Source: Leptolyngbyaceae cyanobacterium RM1_1_2
GTDB lineage: Bacteria > Cyanobacteriota > Cyanobacteriia > Phormidesmidales > Phormidesmidaceae
Direction of reading: 5' to 3'
Assembly: GCA_012032345.1 (NCBI GenBank)
Contig: JAAUQI010000034.1
Span: 1 to 53,821 of the forward strand
DNA length: 53,821 nt
Part shown: one piece after another, positions 1-10,462 of the stretch
How positions within the stretch are numbered: the stretch's first letter is position 1
How the letters are laid out: the number at the start of each line of letters is the position of its first letter
The notes under the pieces: model-generated
Told to the model about the DNA's origin: nothing
What the model saw: the letters and a program-made list of their open reading frames with translations, nothing else
Databases searched by the model: none
Position numbers and translations under genes: made by a program

Positions 1-1
1 T

Positions 2-498
2 TGGCAGTCGTCAGGTCATTTTGACAGCTGGCTCGTTTTAATCACGGTACTAATCGGCCTTCATCCGTGCCTGCTCAATCCGGCACTGCGATCGCTAGGC
101 AGCTTAGAGCAGAGACTCCAGAGCCTCTCGTTGCTCAGCTTAGCCACTATCCGGGGCGATCGCTTTTGGGTGAAATTGGCTTTGTCGGGCTGCGGGGGCT
201 GGGGTTTGTCGGGGTCGTTTTGGCGCTGCAGCCGCTAACTTGGGAGCAGCTACCGGGGTTAATCAGCGGCTTTAGCTGGGCGTGGCTGCTGGGGCTAGTA
301 GTGCCGGGGGCACCCGGAGGACTGGGTATATTTGAAGCTACCGCGATCGCTTTACTGTCAAAGACGCTGCCACCAGCGGTTATTCTGAGCAGCGTGGCAC
401 TCTATCGTGTTGTGAGCACGCTGGCTGAAGTGATGGGAGCGGCACTGGCCTGGTTGGATCAGCGCTGGAACGTTAAATTTCAGCCGCCTGATCGCTAA
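2..498 (+). CDS. UPF0104 / LPG-synthase-type membrane protein, 3' end, frameshifted
   Basis: This is the C-terminal part of a polytopic membrane protein of the flippase-like UPF0104 / lysylphosphatidylglycerol-synthase membrane-domain family; its 5' end lies outside the window. Reading from base 2 gives a membrane helix followed by HPCLLNPALRSLGSLEQRL, a typical linker of the family. From about base 115 the homologous reading is one base out of phase: HYPGRSLLGEIGFVGLRGLG, then the signature VPGAPGGLGIFEATAIALL and a last hydrophobic helix (VILSSVALYRVVSTLAEV). The gene therefore carries a net -1 shift somewhere between about bases 90 and 135. That could be a real lesion or a base-call error; other genes in this window show the same fault. 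The substrate cannot be told. The family is sure, the exact function is not. Confidence 0.65.
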
Positions 499-601
499 GC
501 TTAAAGTATGATTTTGACCGTTGAGAGAGGATTGAGCTTGGCTTAGTTCAAAGTAAACGGGCATCTTAGGAAAAAGCTTATCCCTTTGAACTGAGCAGCG
601 A

Positions 602-3600
602 TTGAGCAGCACTGTGTCCATTTCTGTAGATTTTTTATATCAGCTAGAGCCTGGTTGCCAGAGCGCTGTCATTGCGCCCAGTTTGATATCTCTAGAGGCG
701 ACTGTGGCCGAGGCGATCGCGCTAATGACGCCTACAGACGCAACGCTGCCTACGTCACCGCTTTGTTTGCTCGTGACGGCAGGCGATCGCCTAGTGGGGC
801 TTTTTACCGAGCAGAATCTGGTTTACTGCGCTAGGGCGGACGTATCCTTTGCTGAGGCTTTAGTGCAACAGTGGATGACGCCTAATCCGCCAGTGCTGCC
901 GATCGCCCAGTTGAATAACCTAAATCAGCTAAGGACTCTGCTGCTGCAAACTCTCTACCTGCCTATCGTTGATGCCTACAGCCGTCCGCTGGGCCTAGTT
1001 AGCACAGCGAGTTTGCTTCGCGCTCTGCCCCTCAGGTCAGGTAAATGTGGTTTGGCCCCAAAGAGCCAGGCTAGCGCGGCGGCGCTAAACCAGTATGCGC
1101 AGATTGTATTCGAGGCCATCGATCGTATCTGTTTAGTCGATCGCAAGGGCGTCTACAAAATTGCCAACCGTGCCTATCTCACTTGGAAAGAGCAAACGGC
1201 AGAAACGCTAATAGGCACAGCCATCAGCAAAGTTGTCGGCGTGGAGCATTTCAATCGCGTCATTAAACCTCGGCTCGCTCGCTGTTGTGGAGGTGAAACT
1301 ATCCACTACGAAGAGTGGGTGACTATCGGTATTCATCCAGAATTTGTCAGCATTACTTATGCGCCCTATGTTGAAGCAGACGGGGAAATCTCAGCCGCGA
1401 TTGTCACAGTGCGAGATATTTCTCAACTGAAGCGGGCTGAGCGAGCTGAAGATCAGCTGCGACAGCGAGAAGCCTTTCTACGCAATATTTTTGATTCAGC
1501 AGCTGAGGTAATCTGGGTGGCCGAGCGTTTAGAAGACGATGAATACTGGATCGTCAGCGCCAATCGGGCTGTTGAGTCTATCTTGGGAATCTCAACCCTA
1601 GACTGGATTGGTCGGCGATTAGAAGAACTGTGGGCACCTGAAACGGCTCAAATTATGCGATCGCGCTACCAGGCTTGCCTAGAGCAAGATCAGCCCGTCA
1701 CCTGGCAAGGCCCGATCGCCACGGCAACTGGCTCAAAATGGATGCTGACAACCTTGTCCCGGCTCGACGACTGCCACGGCAAGCCTCGGGTGTTAGGCAT
1801 TAGCTTAGATATCGGCGATCGCAGGCAAGCTGAGGAAGCCCTGCGGCTAGCCGAAGCGAGGCACCGAACCACTCTAGAGGCGCTGCCCGACCTAATGATT
1901 CGGATGCAGGCAGATGGTACCTATCTAGCGATTAAGCCTGCTTCAGAAATGCTGATGCTGCCGATCTCAGTGGGTGATAGCCTCCGGGACATCCTACCTG
2001 AAAATCTGGCCCGCCATCGGCTACAGCTGACCGAGCGAGCACTCCAAACCCAGGAAATTCAGGTCTACGAATTTGACCTGGTTATTGAGCATAAAACCTG
2101 CTGGCAAGAGGTTCGGATTGTGCCGCTTGAGGCTGATGAGGTCTTGGTAATCGTTCGAGATGTCACCGATCGCCACTCAGCTGAACTGGCTAGACAAAAA
2201 GCCCTTCAAGAGCTGCAGCAGCTCAATCAGGAACTTGAGCGCCGAGTAGCCCAGCGAACCGCAGAGCTGAGAAAAAGCGAACAGCAGTTTCGCGCTATTT
2301 TTGAACAGGCAGCGGTAGGCATTGTCCAGGCAGACAGGTCAGGTCGGTTAATTCGAGTTAATCAGCGCTTTTGTCAGCTCACAGGGTATGGCGAGTCAGA
2401 GCTTTTACAAAAGTCTTACTGGGAATTTACCCCGGCTGAGTACCATAACTTAGACACAGAGTGTATGCAGCGGCTGTTTGCTGGGGAAGTTGATTCTGTG
2501 ACCCTGGAGAAGCAGTATATCCGCAAGGATAGTTCGCTGCAGTGGGTTAATCTAACTGTCTCGCTGCTGCGTGATTCTTCAGGGCAGCCGCTGTGTGACA
2601 TGGTTGTGGTCGAAGATATCAGCGATCGCAAACGGTCTGAACAGGCTCTCGAAGAAAGCCAGCAGCAGCTCAACTCAATTGCAGATAATATTCCAGGCAA
2701 TATCTTTCGAGAAATTTTTCACCCTGACGGTCGGATTACGCTGTCGTTTATGAGCCAGGGAGAAAAAGAACTCTCTGGGCTTAGCCCAGAGGCAATCAAA
2801 CACGACCGCAGTCTGCTTTTGTCCACGATTCATCCTACCGACCGGGAGCAATTTGAGCGTCGGCTTTTGGCCTCAGCTCAAGCCTTGCAGCCGTTTGACT
2901 ACGAGTATCGAGTCATTCATACCTCTGGAGAAATTCGCTGGGCCAGAGAGAGCATTCGCTATTTTCGCTTAGACAACGGCGATATCGTCGGCGACGGCAT
3001 CACCTTGGACATTACTCAGCAAAAGCAGGCAGAAGCCAAAATGCATCACGCCTTAGCGCGAGAAAAAGAGCTAAACCAGCTCAAGTCTCGGTTTATTTCA
3101 ATGGCTTCCCATGAGTTTCGTACACCAATGTCAGTGATTGCCTCCTCTGCCGGCATTCTCCAGGAGTTTTCCGATAAGCTTTCAGAAGAAAAAAGGCAGC
3201 AGCATTTGCAGACAATTCAAACCTACATTAAGCACACAACGCGGCTGCTAGATGACATTTTGCTGATGAACCGGGTAGAGGCCGGAAAGCTGACATTTAG
3301 GCCCGATATCCTGCGGCTGATTGAGTTTTGCCGATCGCTGACGAGAGAACTACAGCCTAGTATGCCTCACCATCGGCTGAACTTTAAGGCTTATTGCCAT
3401 CAGGCGATCGCATCTGCATCTTTTGAAGTCAGGGTCAGAGCTGACCGCGAACTGCTACGGCATATTTTTGCAACCTGATTTCTAATGCGGTCAAATATTC
3501 TAAAGCGGGTAAACCCGTAGACTTTACGCTGACAGTTCATTCAGATCGGATTTTAGCTCAGGTGCGCGATCGCGGCATTGGCATTCCTGCTGAAGACTGG

Positions 3601-3807
3601 CCCCGGCTCTTTGAGGCGTTCCATCGTGCCCAGAACGTTGGCAACATTACTGGTACTGGGCTGGGGCTTTCGATCGTGAAGCAGTGCGTTGATCTACACG
3701 ACGGGCAAATTTCGTTTGAAAGTCACCTAGGGAAGGGCACAACCTTTACCGTCATGCTGCCGCTGAGAGGTTCTGTTGTGACTATGGGTTGTGACTGCGG
3801 TTTCTGA
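602..3807 (+). CDS. CBS/multi-PAS sensor histidine kinase, frameshifted in the ATPase domain
   Basis: This is a soluble multi-input sensor kinase of about 1068 residues if one missing base is restored. In order it has a tandem CBS pair (about residues 20-140), PAS domains at about 160-280, 295-405 and 415-530, a coiled coil, further PAS domains at about 560-690 and 695-810, then a HisKA domain with the phospho-acceptor His837 in SMASHEFRTPM, and an HATPase domain. The first frame stops at 3478, inside the N box. From 3472 the next frame continues NLISNAVKYSKAGK and then DRGIGIPAEDW and GTGLGLSIV (the G1 and G2 boxes) to 3807. One extra T in the five-T run at about 3465-3469 would join them as HIFCNLISNA. 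No transmembrane segment is seen, so it probably senses inside the cell. The start is TTG at 602; GTG at 614 is an alternative. No partner response regulator lies beside it. Confidence 0.85.
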
Positions 3808-3820
3808 GTCCAGGTTGGGA

Positions 3821-4813
3821 TTACGGGCGAGGCAGTAAATCGTCTGACCAAAGACCTTTAGAGACTAGCCACTGTCGATCAAAAATACGTGACTGATAGC
3901 GAGAACCGCCATCACACAGCACGGTCACAATAGTGTGACCTGGCCCCATCTTTTTAGCGATCGCCACGGCTGCTCCCACATTGATGCCGACAGACCCCCC
4001 CATAAACAAGCCCTCCTTATAGAGCAGCTGATAAATCACCCGCAGCGCCTCGGGGTCGTCAATCTGAATGGCGTCGTCGGTCGGCACTCCTGCCATATTG
4101 GCCGTGATGCGGCTATTGCCAATGCCCTCAGTGATGGAGTTTCCCTCAGGGTTAATTTCTCCAGTCTTAATATAGCTGTAGAGGCCGCTGCCCATCGGGT
4201 CAGCGACCACGCAGTGAATGTCAGGTTTTTTTTCTTTCAGCGCTAGGGTAGTCCCGGCGTAGGTGCCCCCGGTGCCTGTGGCGGCCACCCAGCCATCAAC
4301 TTGGCCGTCAGTTTGACGCCAAATTTCAGGCCCGGTGGTTTCATAGTGTGCCTGCCGATTGGCCAAATTGTCAAACTGATTGGCCCAGATAGCGTTCTCC
4401 ATTTCATCGGCTAAGCGGCCCGAAACCTTGACGTAATTGTTGGGATCTCGGTAAGGCACGGCTGGCACCGGGCGCACCTCAGCCCCCAGCGTCCGCAGCA
4501 GATCCATCTTTTCCTGCGATTGGGTTTCTGGAATTACAATCAGACACCTGTAGCCCTTGGCGTTGCAGATGTGAGTTAGCCCAATTCCGGTATTGCCTGC
4601 AGTGCCCTCAACGACGGTTCCACCGGGCTTGAGCAGCCCTTTTTTCTCAGCATCTTCAATGATGTAGAGCGCGGCGCGATCTTTGACAGACCCCCCAGGA
4701 TTGAGAAATTCAGCTTTGCCTAAAATTTCGCAGCCTGTCTCTTCGCTAAAGCTGTTGAGTCGAATCAGGGGAGTGTTGCCCACTGCCCCTACGAAACCGT
4801 CTTTAATATTCAT
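3821..4813 (-). CDS. cysK: Cysteine synthase A (O-acetylserine sulfhydrylase)
   Basis: This PLP enzyme makes L-cysteine from O-acetylserine and sulfide, the last step of sulfate assimilation, in the cytosol. The 330-residue protein has the family landmarks in order: the substrate-side motif VGNTPLIRL (residues 11-19), the PLP lysine K44 in NPGGSVKDR, the asparagine loop GTAGNTGIG (about 70-78), the phosphate-cup glycine loop TGTGGTYAG (about 179-187) and the C-terminal GGSVGINVG and LCDGGSRY segments. Length is as expected (300-335). It is convergent with the sensor kinase, whose end lies 13 bases away. O-phosphoserine sulfhydrylases and cystathionine beta-synthase catalytic cores are related, but the fold length and motifs favour CysK. 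Confidence 0.9.
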   Translation of the reverse strand: MNIKDGFVGAVGNTPLIRLNSFSEETGCEILGKAEFLNPGGSVKDRAALYIIEDAEKKGLLKPGGTVVEGTAGNTGIGLTHICNAKGYRCLIVIPETQSQEKMDLLRTLGAEVRPVPAVPYRDPNNYVKVSGRLADEMENAIWANQFDNLANRQAHYETTGPEIWRQTDGQVDGWVAATGTGGTYAGTTLALKEKKPDIHCVVADPMGSGLYSYIKTGEINPEGNSITEGIGNSRITANMAGVPTDDAIQIDDPEALRVIYQLLYKEGLFMGGSVGINVGAAVAIAKKMGPGHTIVTVLCDGGSRYQSRIFDRQWLVSKGLWSDDLLPRP

Positions 4814-4990
4814 TCCTAAGTTTTGTCCTTGGGTTCACTTCCTATTCTCTAAGAAAACCTTGGCAGGATCTATCTACTTAGAGGCCAACTTTCAAGTCGG
4901 CTGCTGGCCCTTAGGGTTTGGCCCTTGACTCCTGGCCCCTGAATTGTGCCCTTAGAGGCTCAATTCACCCATTCACCTATTCAGTAACAA

Positions 4991-5371
4991 CTAGGCCGAC
5001 CCGTCGCGGCGACCCAGCTCGTAGACGCCGCTGCCAATACAGGCAATCATGCCTAGGCTGATGCCCCAGCTAGGCCCTAGGCTTAGCTCAGTGCCAATCT
5101 CAGCTAAGATGCCAACTAGAATAAATGGCACAATGCTAAAGAGTGAAGCATAGAAAGCATTCTGCGACTCTCGGCCTTTGCGTGTGCGCTCAAATTCTTG
5201 CTGTGAGGTGTACAGCGATCGCTCAGCAAAGTTAAACCAGCGGTTGAGCTGCTCAATTACCCAGTCAGCCAGTGGAGAAAATGCCAGATAGAAGGCCAGC
5301 GCCCACAAAGCTGCCCCTGCGATCGTCGCTGTCTGGATTTGCTGAAAATCAAAAGGAAATAGTTCAGTCAT
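4991..5371 (-). CDS. Small conserved membrane protein, function unknown
   Basis: A 126-residue protein I cannot assign. It has an N-terminal hydrophobic helix (about residues 15-36), an amphipathic middle rich in charged residues (FNFAERSLYTSQQEFERTRK) and two hydrophobic stretches at about 73-96 and 99-118. The C-terminus is charged (YELGRRDGSA). It is transcribed as a single gene, divergent from the transglutaminase-like gene with 124 bases between them. Codon use and HIP1 content match the neighbours. It is probably an inner-membrane or thylakoid protein; nothing in the sequence shows a catalytic motif. Confidence 0.65.
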   Translation of the reverse strand: MTELFPFDFQQIQTATIAGAALWALAFYLAFSPLADWVIEQLNRWFNFAERSLYTSQQEFERTRKGRESQNAFYASLFSIVPFILVGILAEIGTELSLGPSWGISLGMIACIGSGVYELGRRDGSA

Positions 5372-5495
5372 TCAAGAATTTTAACAAGAGAATCTTATAT
5401 TAAAGAGGTTGCAGTCATGACTATGGCAGAATCTGTAGTCAGCCCCAACCTGTTCCTACGGCCAAACAAATTTCCCCCAACCCGTTAACTTTAGA

Positions 5496-7193
5496 ATGCC
5501 TGACTTTTACAGCCCCCCTTTAGATGAGCTGCAATCCGAGCTAACCCATGCTGAAGCCTCTCAAAATCTAATCCGCCCCGTTGGGGCTTATGCTCTACAT
5601 GGAATCACAGTTTGGAACAACCAGCTACTGGCTATTGATGCCCTGCGGGGCTACCTGCTACAGATTGATCCAGCCACCAGCAATGCCACCATTCTCAACG
5701 CCCGCAGCACGGAAGCATTTATAGAGACAACGGGGATCGCCATTGGGGAAGAAACTTTGTGGATGAGTCGAGGCCACGAACTGCTGAACTGTGCGCTCAA
5801 TCAGCTAGAGCCGCAGCTTTTTGCGACGCTGCCCTACCCAATTGACGGCATAGCGGTTTGGGGAGCGACGCTGTACGCCACCTGTCAAAAGGCAGGCTAC
5901 ATCTTTGTTTTGAGCCGTGAAACTGGGCAGCAGATTACTAAGTTTCCGGCTCCCGGTATCGGCATCGAAAACATAACAGTCTGGGGAGACTATCTCTGGC
6001 TTTGCGACCAAACAGAGCAGACAGTTTACTGCTTAGACCGGGCTACAGGTGATGTTTTGATGAGTGCGCTAACGCCGTTTGGCTCACCGACGGGGATTGC
6101 CGCTTTGCCGGGAGCTGAGCCAGAGCAGGGCAAACTGCGGGTGGCTTACACGTTTGAGGAGCCTTATATTCGTGATGATCCCAACTCAGAAAATCCGCAT
6201 CAGCTCACGTTCCGCGATCGCACGTTTATTCATACCCTGCAGTTTTACTACAGTGCTGCCCACAACTGCACCCTTTCAAACCGCTATCTCCTAGAGATGA
6301 GCTACGTCGAAGAAATTGCTCCCCTCGATGCGCTACAGCTCAATCAGCTAGAGTGGCGCATGGCGCTGCCCGCGACTACCGATCGCCAAGCGGTCAGGCA
6401 TGTTGAGCCAGTGGGTTTGCCGTTCAAGCTAGAGCAGGTAAACGGCCAGTCAGTTGCGGTTTTTAAGTTCGATCAGCTCCAGCCCCACGAAAGCCACATT
6501 TTTGGCTGGAAAGCTTTAATCGAGGTGGGCGGCATCAAATATCAGCTGACGCCCCGCCAGGTCGAAAAAAGTCCGGCTCTGGCGGCTGAGTTTCGCCAGC
6601 GCTACCTAGTAGATGACGATGAGCTAGCGATGGATACGCCCGCCATTCAGGCGGCAGCTAGAGAAGCCATCGGCACTGAGACTAACCTGCTGCGGCAGGT
6701 GCTACGCATTCGTAACTACGTCTACGATCGCCTGTCCTACGGCATCCGACCTCGTATTGATACCCCTGATGTGGTGCTAGGACGCGGCATTGGCTCCTGC
6801 GGCGAGTATGTGGGGCTGCTGCTGGCGCTGTGTCGGCTCAACGGTATTGCCTGCCGCACAGTAGGGCGCTATAAGTGTCCGCCCCACGCGGATCGGCTGG
6901 GGGTGTTGCTAGAACCCGATTTCAATCACGTTTGGATTGAGTTCTACGTGCCAGGGTTTGGCTGGTTGCCGATGGAGTCTAATGTGGACGACATTATTGA
7001 TGGGGGGCCTTATCCGACCCGATTTTTTATGGGGCTGCCCTGGTATCACATTGAAATGAGCAAAGAAGTTTCGTTTGAGCGCATTCAGGCAGCCGATGAA
7101 GCGGAGGTCAGACTGGGGGATTTGGCAATCAATCATGTCCGCTTTAAGATCTTAAAAGAGTTAGCGCTGATCGCTGGAGACGCTGAGACCTGA
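5496..7193 (+). CDS. Beta-propeller/transglutaminase-like protein
   Basis: A 565-residue two-part protein. Residues 1-200 contain repeats with hydrophobic strands and the recurring phrase (G)ITVW / IAVWGATLYA, like the blades of a PQQ/NHL-type propeller. Residues about 245-340 look like the beta-rich region that precedes many transglutaminase domains. Residues about 400-510 are a transglutaminase-like core with the three expected catalytic residues: Cys at about 435 (GIGSCGEYVGLLLALCRLNG), His at about 477 (FNHVWIEFYVPGFGW) and Asp at about 498 (MESNVDD). Such proteins act as transglutaminases or, more often in bacteria, as cysteine proteases or amidases. No signal peptide is visible, so it is likely cytosolic. 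The methyltransferase gene starts 2 bases after its stop, so the two are co-transcribed. Confidence 0.8.
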   Translation: MPDFYSPPLDELQSELTHAEASQNLIRPVGAYALHGITVWNNQLLAIDALRGYLLQIDPATSNATILNARSTEAFIETTGIAIGEETLWMSRGHELLNCALNQLEPQLFATLPYPIDGIAVWGATLYATCQKAGYIFVLSRETGQQITKFPAPGIGIENITVWGDYLWLCDQTEQTVYCLDRATGDVLMSALTPFGSPTGIAALPGAEPEQGKLRVAYTFEEPYIRDDPNSENPHQLTFRDRTFIHTLQFYYSAAHNCTLSNRYLLEMSYVEEIAPLDALQLNQLEWRMALPATTDRQAVRHVEPVGLPFKLEQVNGQSVAVFKFDQLQPHESHIFGWKALIEVGGIKYQLTPRQVEKSPALAAEFRQRYLVDDDELAMDTPAIQAAAREAIGTETNLLRQVLRIRNYVYDRLSYGIRPRIDTPDVVLGRGIGSCGEYVGLLLALCRLNGIACRTVGRYKCPPHADRLGVLLEPDFNHVWIEFYVPGFGWLPMESNVDDIIDGGPYPTRFFMGLPWYHIEMSKEVSFERIQAADEAEVRLGDLAINHVRFKILKELALIAGDAET

Positions 7194-7195
7194 AC

Positions 7196-7819
7196 ATGAG
7201 CAATCAGCCTTTTGTCCCCCATGACAGTGAGTTAAAACCAGAATTTTGGGAGCAGCGATACCAGGCGGGTACACCCCGCTGGGATTTGGGTCAGCCCTCA
7301 CCTGCTCTGGTCGATTGGCTGCAGCGCTCAGAACTGCTAAAGCCTGGTAAAGCCATTGTTTTAGGCTGCGGTCGCGGCCATGACGCGCTGCTGTTTGCTG
7401 AGAGTGGCTTTGAGGTTTGGGGCATAGACTATGCTGCATCTGCGATCGCAGATGCTAAAGCCAAAGCCCAACAGCGTCAGCTATCGGCCCATTTTTTGCA
7501 GCGCGATATTTTTGCTCTGGTGCCAGAGTTTGATAATCAGTTTGACTATGTGATTGAACATACCTGCTTCTGTGCGATTGATCCCAGTCTGCGATCGCAG
7601 TATGTTGATCTGGTCTACCAGCTTCTAAAGCCACAGGGTCGGCTAGTTGCCGTTTTCTTTACCCACAATCGGGCCGGGGGGCCACCCTACGGCACCACGG
7701 TGGCAGAGATTCAGACCCTCTTTGGCCAGCGATTTCAAATTTGCTCAATTGAGCCTGTAAAAAACTCGGTGCCCGCCCGCCACGGCGAAGAACATCTGGC
7801 CGTGCTTCAGCGGAATTAA
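7196..7819 (+). CDS. Class I SAM-dependent methyltransferase, TPMT-like
   Basis: A 207-residue cytosolic methyltransferase of the thiopurine methyltransferase-like group. The N-terminal signature EFWEQRYQAGTPRWDLGQP is typical of that group. SAM motif I is AIVLGCGRGHDALLFA (about residues 53-68), the acidic residue of motif II lies in VWGIDYAASAI, and the motif after strand 4 is DYVIEHTCFCAIDP. A second strand pair (GRLVAVFFTHN) closes the Rossmann fold. The acceptor cannot be told; family members methylate thiols, selenium or tellurium species and halides. It follows the transglutaminase-like gene with a 2-base gap and is probably translationally coupled to it. Confidence 0.85.
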   Translation: MSNQPFVPHDSELKPEFWEQRYQAGTPRWDLGQPSPALVDWLQRSELLKPGKAIVLGCGRGHDALLFAESGFEVWGIDYAASAIADAKAKAQQRQLSAHFLQRDIFALVPEFDNQFDYVIEHTCFCAIDPSLRSQYVDLVYQLLKPQGRLVAVFFTHNRAGGPPYGTTVAEIQTLFGQRFQICSIEPVKNSVPARHGEEHLAVLQRN

Positions 7820-7843
7820 TCAGCACCAAAACCCCGGTTTCTG

Positions 7844-10405
7844 CTACCGAATGGTGGTTTTGACAATCATGTCGTTGTAGTCGAGATCGCCCCCGCCTGG
7901 AAGATCTTCAAACCCGAACGTGTTATCGCCCAGCAAACGGACATGATCTACCCCGTCTTTGTTAGCACCCAGGTGGCTAAAGTAAATCTCAGGGTCATTG
8001 CCAGCATCGTTATCGAGCAGTTGCTCAGCTGTGCCGTTGACAACAATGAAGCTAGCCAATAGCTGGCCCATCTCAACGGTAGCGCTGAAGCTCTCTACCT
8101 TGCTGTTGGTGCCTGTGAGGTTGACGTCGGGTAGGCGATTGCTCAAAGCGGCCTGGGTATAGCCGCGATCGCCCGGACTTAAGAGATTACCAAAAGCATC
8201 GAATATCTCTCCCTGCTCATTGTTGACCGCGTAGAAGCCTACTAAACTGTCAAAGCTAGCAGAGCGGAAGACTTCAAAGGTGGCCGTTTTAGCGCCTGTT
8301 TCCCCACGAAAATCGAGGAGTTCAGAATTACTGTCGTAGCCCTGCAAGTTGCTGCCGAGCATTGCAGAGGCGTTAAGACTTCGCAACACAACGCCTGTGC
8401 CCCCTTTTTGAGCACTCTTTGAGGCATCAGCTTCTAAGCTGAACTCTAAGTCTTCTACCTGCAAGGTGCTAGCGGCGATGGGACGGCGATCGCCCGATGC
8501 CTCATAGACTAGCTGTAGTTTTCCAGAACTGCCCTGCCGCAGACCGTCTAAACTACCGTTTTCGATAATGGCAAACTGCAGATTGCTGTCGCTGGGAAGT
8601 CTGAGGCTGCGGCTGGTTGCTAGATCAGATAGGCTGTCGCTGGTTTTAAGCGTTGAGAAGACAACAACAGCCTGATCTAGCAGGGCTTGACTGTAGCCAG
8701 CCTCATCAGGGGCAATGCCGTTGATGCGACCGTCAGCGTCATCGGTTGCTACGACCAGCAGTTCGTTGACGCTCTTGGCGCTGGTGCGTATTAGGCCGAG
8801 GCCGAGGTTGATGATTCCAGGTGTAGCGCCGGGAATATCAGGCGGTGAGGCGGGAGTAATCGGATTAGGGTCAGGGGGCAGTTCAGGGCCAGAAACTGGA
8901 TCTGGATTGGGAGCCGGAATAGTAACTGGATCAGGGACAGGAGTTGGCTCCGGGGTGGGCGCTGGTACTACTGGATCTAGAGTTGGCTCCGGGGTAGGCG
9001 TTGGGCTTAAGGGCGGGCTAATCAACAAATCATTGATAAACGTCGCTCCGGGAATGCCGTTGTCTGCACCCTCTGTGTTTTGAACGATATTTCCGCCGCC
9101 GTCCGTGACTTCAAAGTTGACGGTGTTTTCTAACCCTTTGTTATTTGAGCGGTTGCCAGCAAACTGAGAATCGCTGATAGTCAGGTTTTTGGCCTGGGTT
9201 TTTCCACTAATCCAGATGCTGCCTGCCTGATCGCCAGCGGAGTTGTTGGTAAATGTTGTGTCAGTAATTGTCGATTTGACGTTTTCTCCCGTATTGAGAA
9301 CGACTGCCCCGCCGATGCCAAAACCGCTAGGGTTTTGGATCCTGTTATCAGAGAAAGTCGAGTCTTCAATGGTGACGCCACCTTTGACATCAGTCCACAG
9401 CCCACCGCCTTGAGACGTGCCTATATTATTGGCGATCGTAGAGTTGCGAATAACCAGTTCAACTCCCTTGCCATTTTCATCTCGACCAGACTGAACCCCT
9501 ATTCCCGCACCTCTTCTGGCTCGGTTGTTAGTGATTGTACTGTTTTCGATGATGTATTTGTCGTTTGAGTAGCCGTAAAGATAAAAGGCTCCACCATAAT
9601 CGCCGCCCCCTATATTGCTGTCGGCGACGACGTTGCGGATGACAGTAGTGCCCCCTAAATCATCTGGCTTTTCAGTGCCGTTGGCACCGTCGGTAAAAAT
9701 AGCACCGCTGCCGTTTGTACCTTCGTTGTTCCTGAAGACTGAGTCTTCAACTTTGAGATTGGTTAGCAGGGTATAAACAGCCCCGTAGGTGCCTTTATTG
9801 TTGGTAAAGGTTGAACCGCTGATGCTTAGAGATGAATTGCCACCGACGTTGCGAGTGCCATTGCTGTTAACCACTGTTGCCCCTTCTCCACCGCCGTAGG
9901 TAGAGATGGCTCCAGCACTAAAGTCGTCGCTGGCGACTGAGCCGTCGTTGCCATCAAACACGCTATCTTTGACTGTGGCACTGGAGCCATAGCTGACAAA
10001 AATAGCGCCGCCTCGCTCGCCCACATTATTGACAAAACGGGAGTTCTCCACCAGCAGGGTATTAGAGTCTCGAACTTCAATAGCCCCTCCCTGCTGTGCC
10101 TTATTGGGGTCGTTGTCAACGGCTCTACCGTTTGCAAACGTGAGGTTTCGCAAGACTACATCTGAATAGTCATAGCTAACCTGCAAAATCCGCGTTTTGT
10201 TCTCGCCGCTGAGGGTCAAATTAGGGGCATCGCTGCCATCAATAGTCAGGCTTTTGTCTACAACAAGCTGCTGGTTTAAGCGAACGGTTGTGTTTGCAAG
10301 CTGAGACGAAAATTTAATTGTATCTCCAGAACTGGCGGTAGCGATCGCTGCTCGTAGCGACCCTATTCCTGAGTCGTTCGCATTGGTAACAGTGAGAGTA
10401 GCCAT
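7844..10405 (-). CDS. Large right-handed beta-helix protein with C-terminal DUF4114 domain
   Basis: A surface or extracellular protein of about 853 residues. I take the ATG at 10405, where the typical opening MATLTVTNANDSGIGSLRAA begins, rather than an in-phase codon 57 bases upstream. Residues about 1-460 are parallel beta-helix coils with many N-S-x-(F/I)-x-x-N turns (for example NSTITNN and DSTFSDN). A linker of about 60 residues rich in Pro, Glu and Asp (about 465-530) follows. The C-terminal region ends in a DUF4114-type calcium-binding-like domain: LLGDNTFGFEDLPGGGDLDYND. No N-terminal signal peptide is present, as is common for type I-secreted cyanobacterial adhesins and calcium-binding proteins; that export route is an inference. 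It is divergent from the Rieske lipoprotein gene. Confidence 0.8.
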   Translation of the reverse strand: MATLTVTNANDSGIGSLRAAIATASSGDTIKFSSQLANTTVRLNQQLVVDKSLTIDGSDAPNLTLSGENKTRILQVSYDYSDVVLRNLTFANGRAVDNDPNKAQQGGAIEVRDSNTLLVENSRFVNNVGERGGAIFVSYGSSATVKDSVFDGNDGSVASDDFSAGAISTYGGGEGATVVNSNGTRNVGGNSSLSISGSTFTNNKGTYGAVYTLLTNLKVEDSVFRNNEGTNGSGAIFTDGANGTEKPDDLGGTTVIRNVVADSNIGGGDYGGAFYLYGYSNDKYIIENSTITNNRARRGAGIGVQSGRDENGKGVELVIRNSTIANNIGTSQGGGLWTDVKGGVTIEDSTFSDNRIQNPSGFGIGGAVVLNTGENVKSTITDTTFTNNSAGDQAGSIWISGKTQAKNLTISDSQFAGNRSNNKGLENTVNFEVTDGGGNIVQNTEGADNGIPGATFINDLLISPPLSPTPTPEPTLDPVVPAPTPEPTPVPDPVTIPAPNPDPVSGPELPPDPNPITPASPPDIPGATPGIINLGLGLIRTSAKSVNELLVVATDDADGRINGIAPDEAGYSQALLDQAVVVFSTLKTSDSLSDLATSRSLRLPSDSNLQFAIIENGSLDGLRQGSSGKLQLVYEASGDRRPIAASTLQVEDLEFSLEADASKSAQKGGTGVVLRSLNASAMLGSNLQGYDSNSELLDFRGETGAKTATFEVFRSASFDSLVGFYAVNNEQGEIFDAFGNLLSPGDRGYTQAALSNRLPDVNLTGTNSKVESFSATVEMGQLLASFIVVNGTAEQLLDNDAGNDPEIYFSHLGANKDGVDHVRLLGDNTFGFEDLPGGGDLDYNDMIVKTTIR

Positions 10406-10462
10406 GATTTTCCCAGAGTAGTTGTAGTCATCAGTCAGATACACTGGGCAGATGCAAAGCAC

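Noticed and set aside
8715-9083. Plus-strand Gly/Ser/Val-rich frame opposite the beta-helix gene
   Set aside because: It is the complement of the Pro-rich linker of the minus-strand gene; low-complexity composition and no ribosome site.
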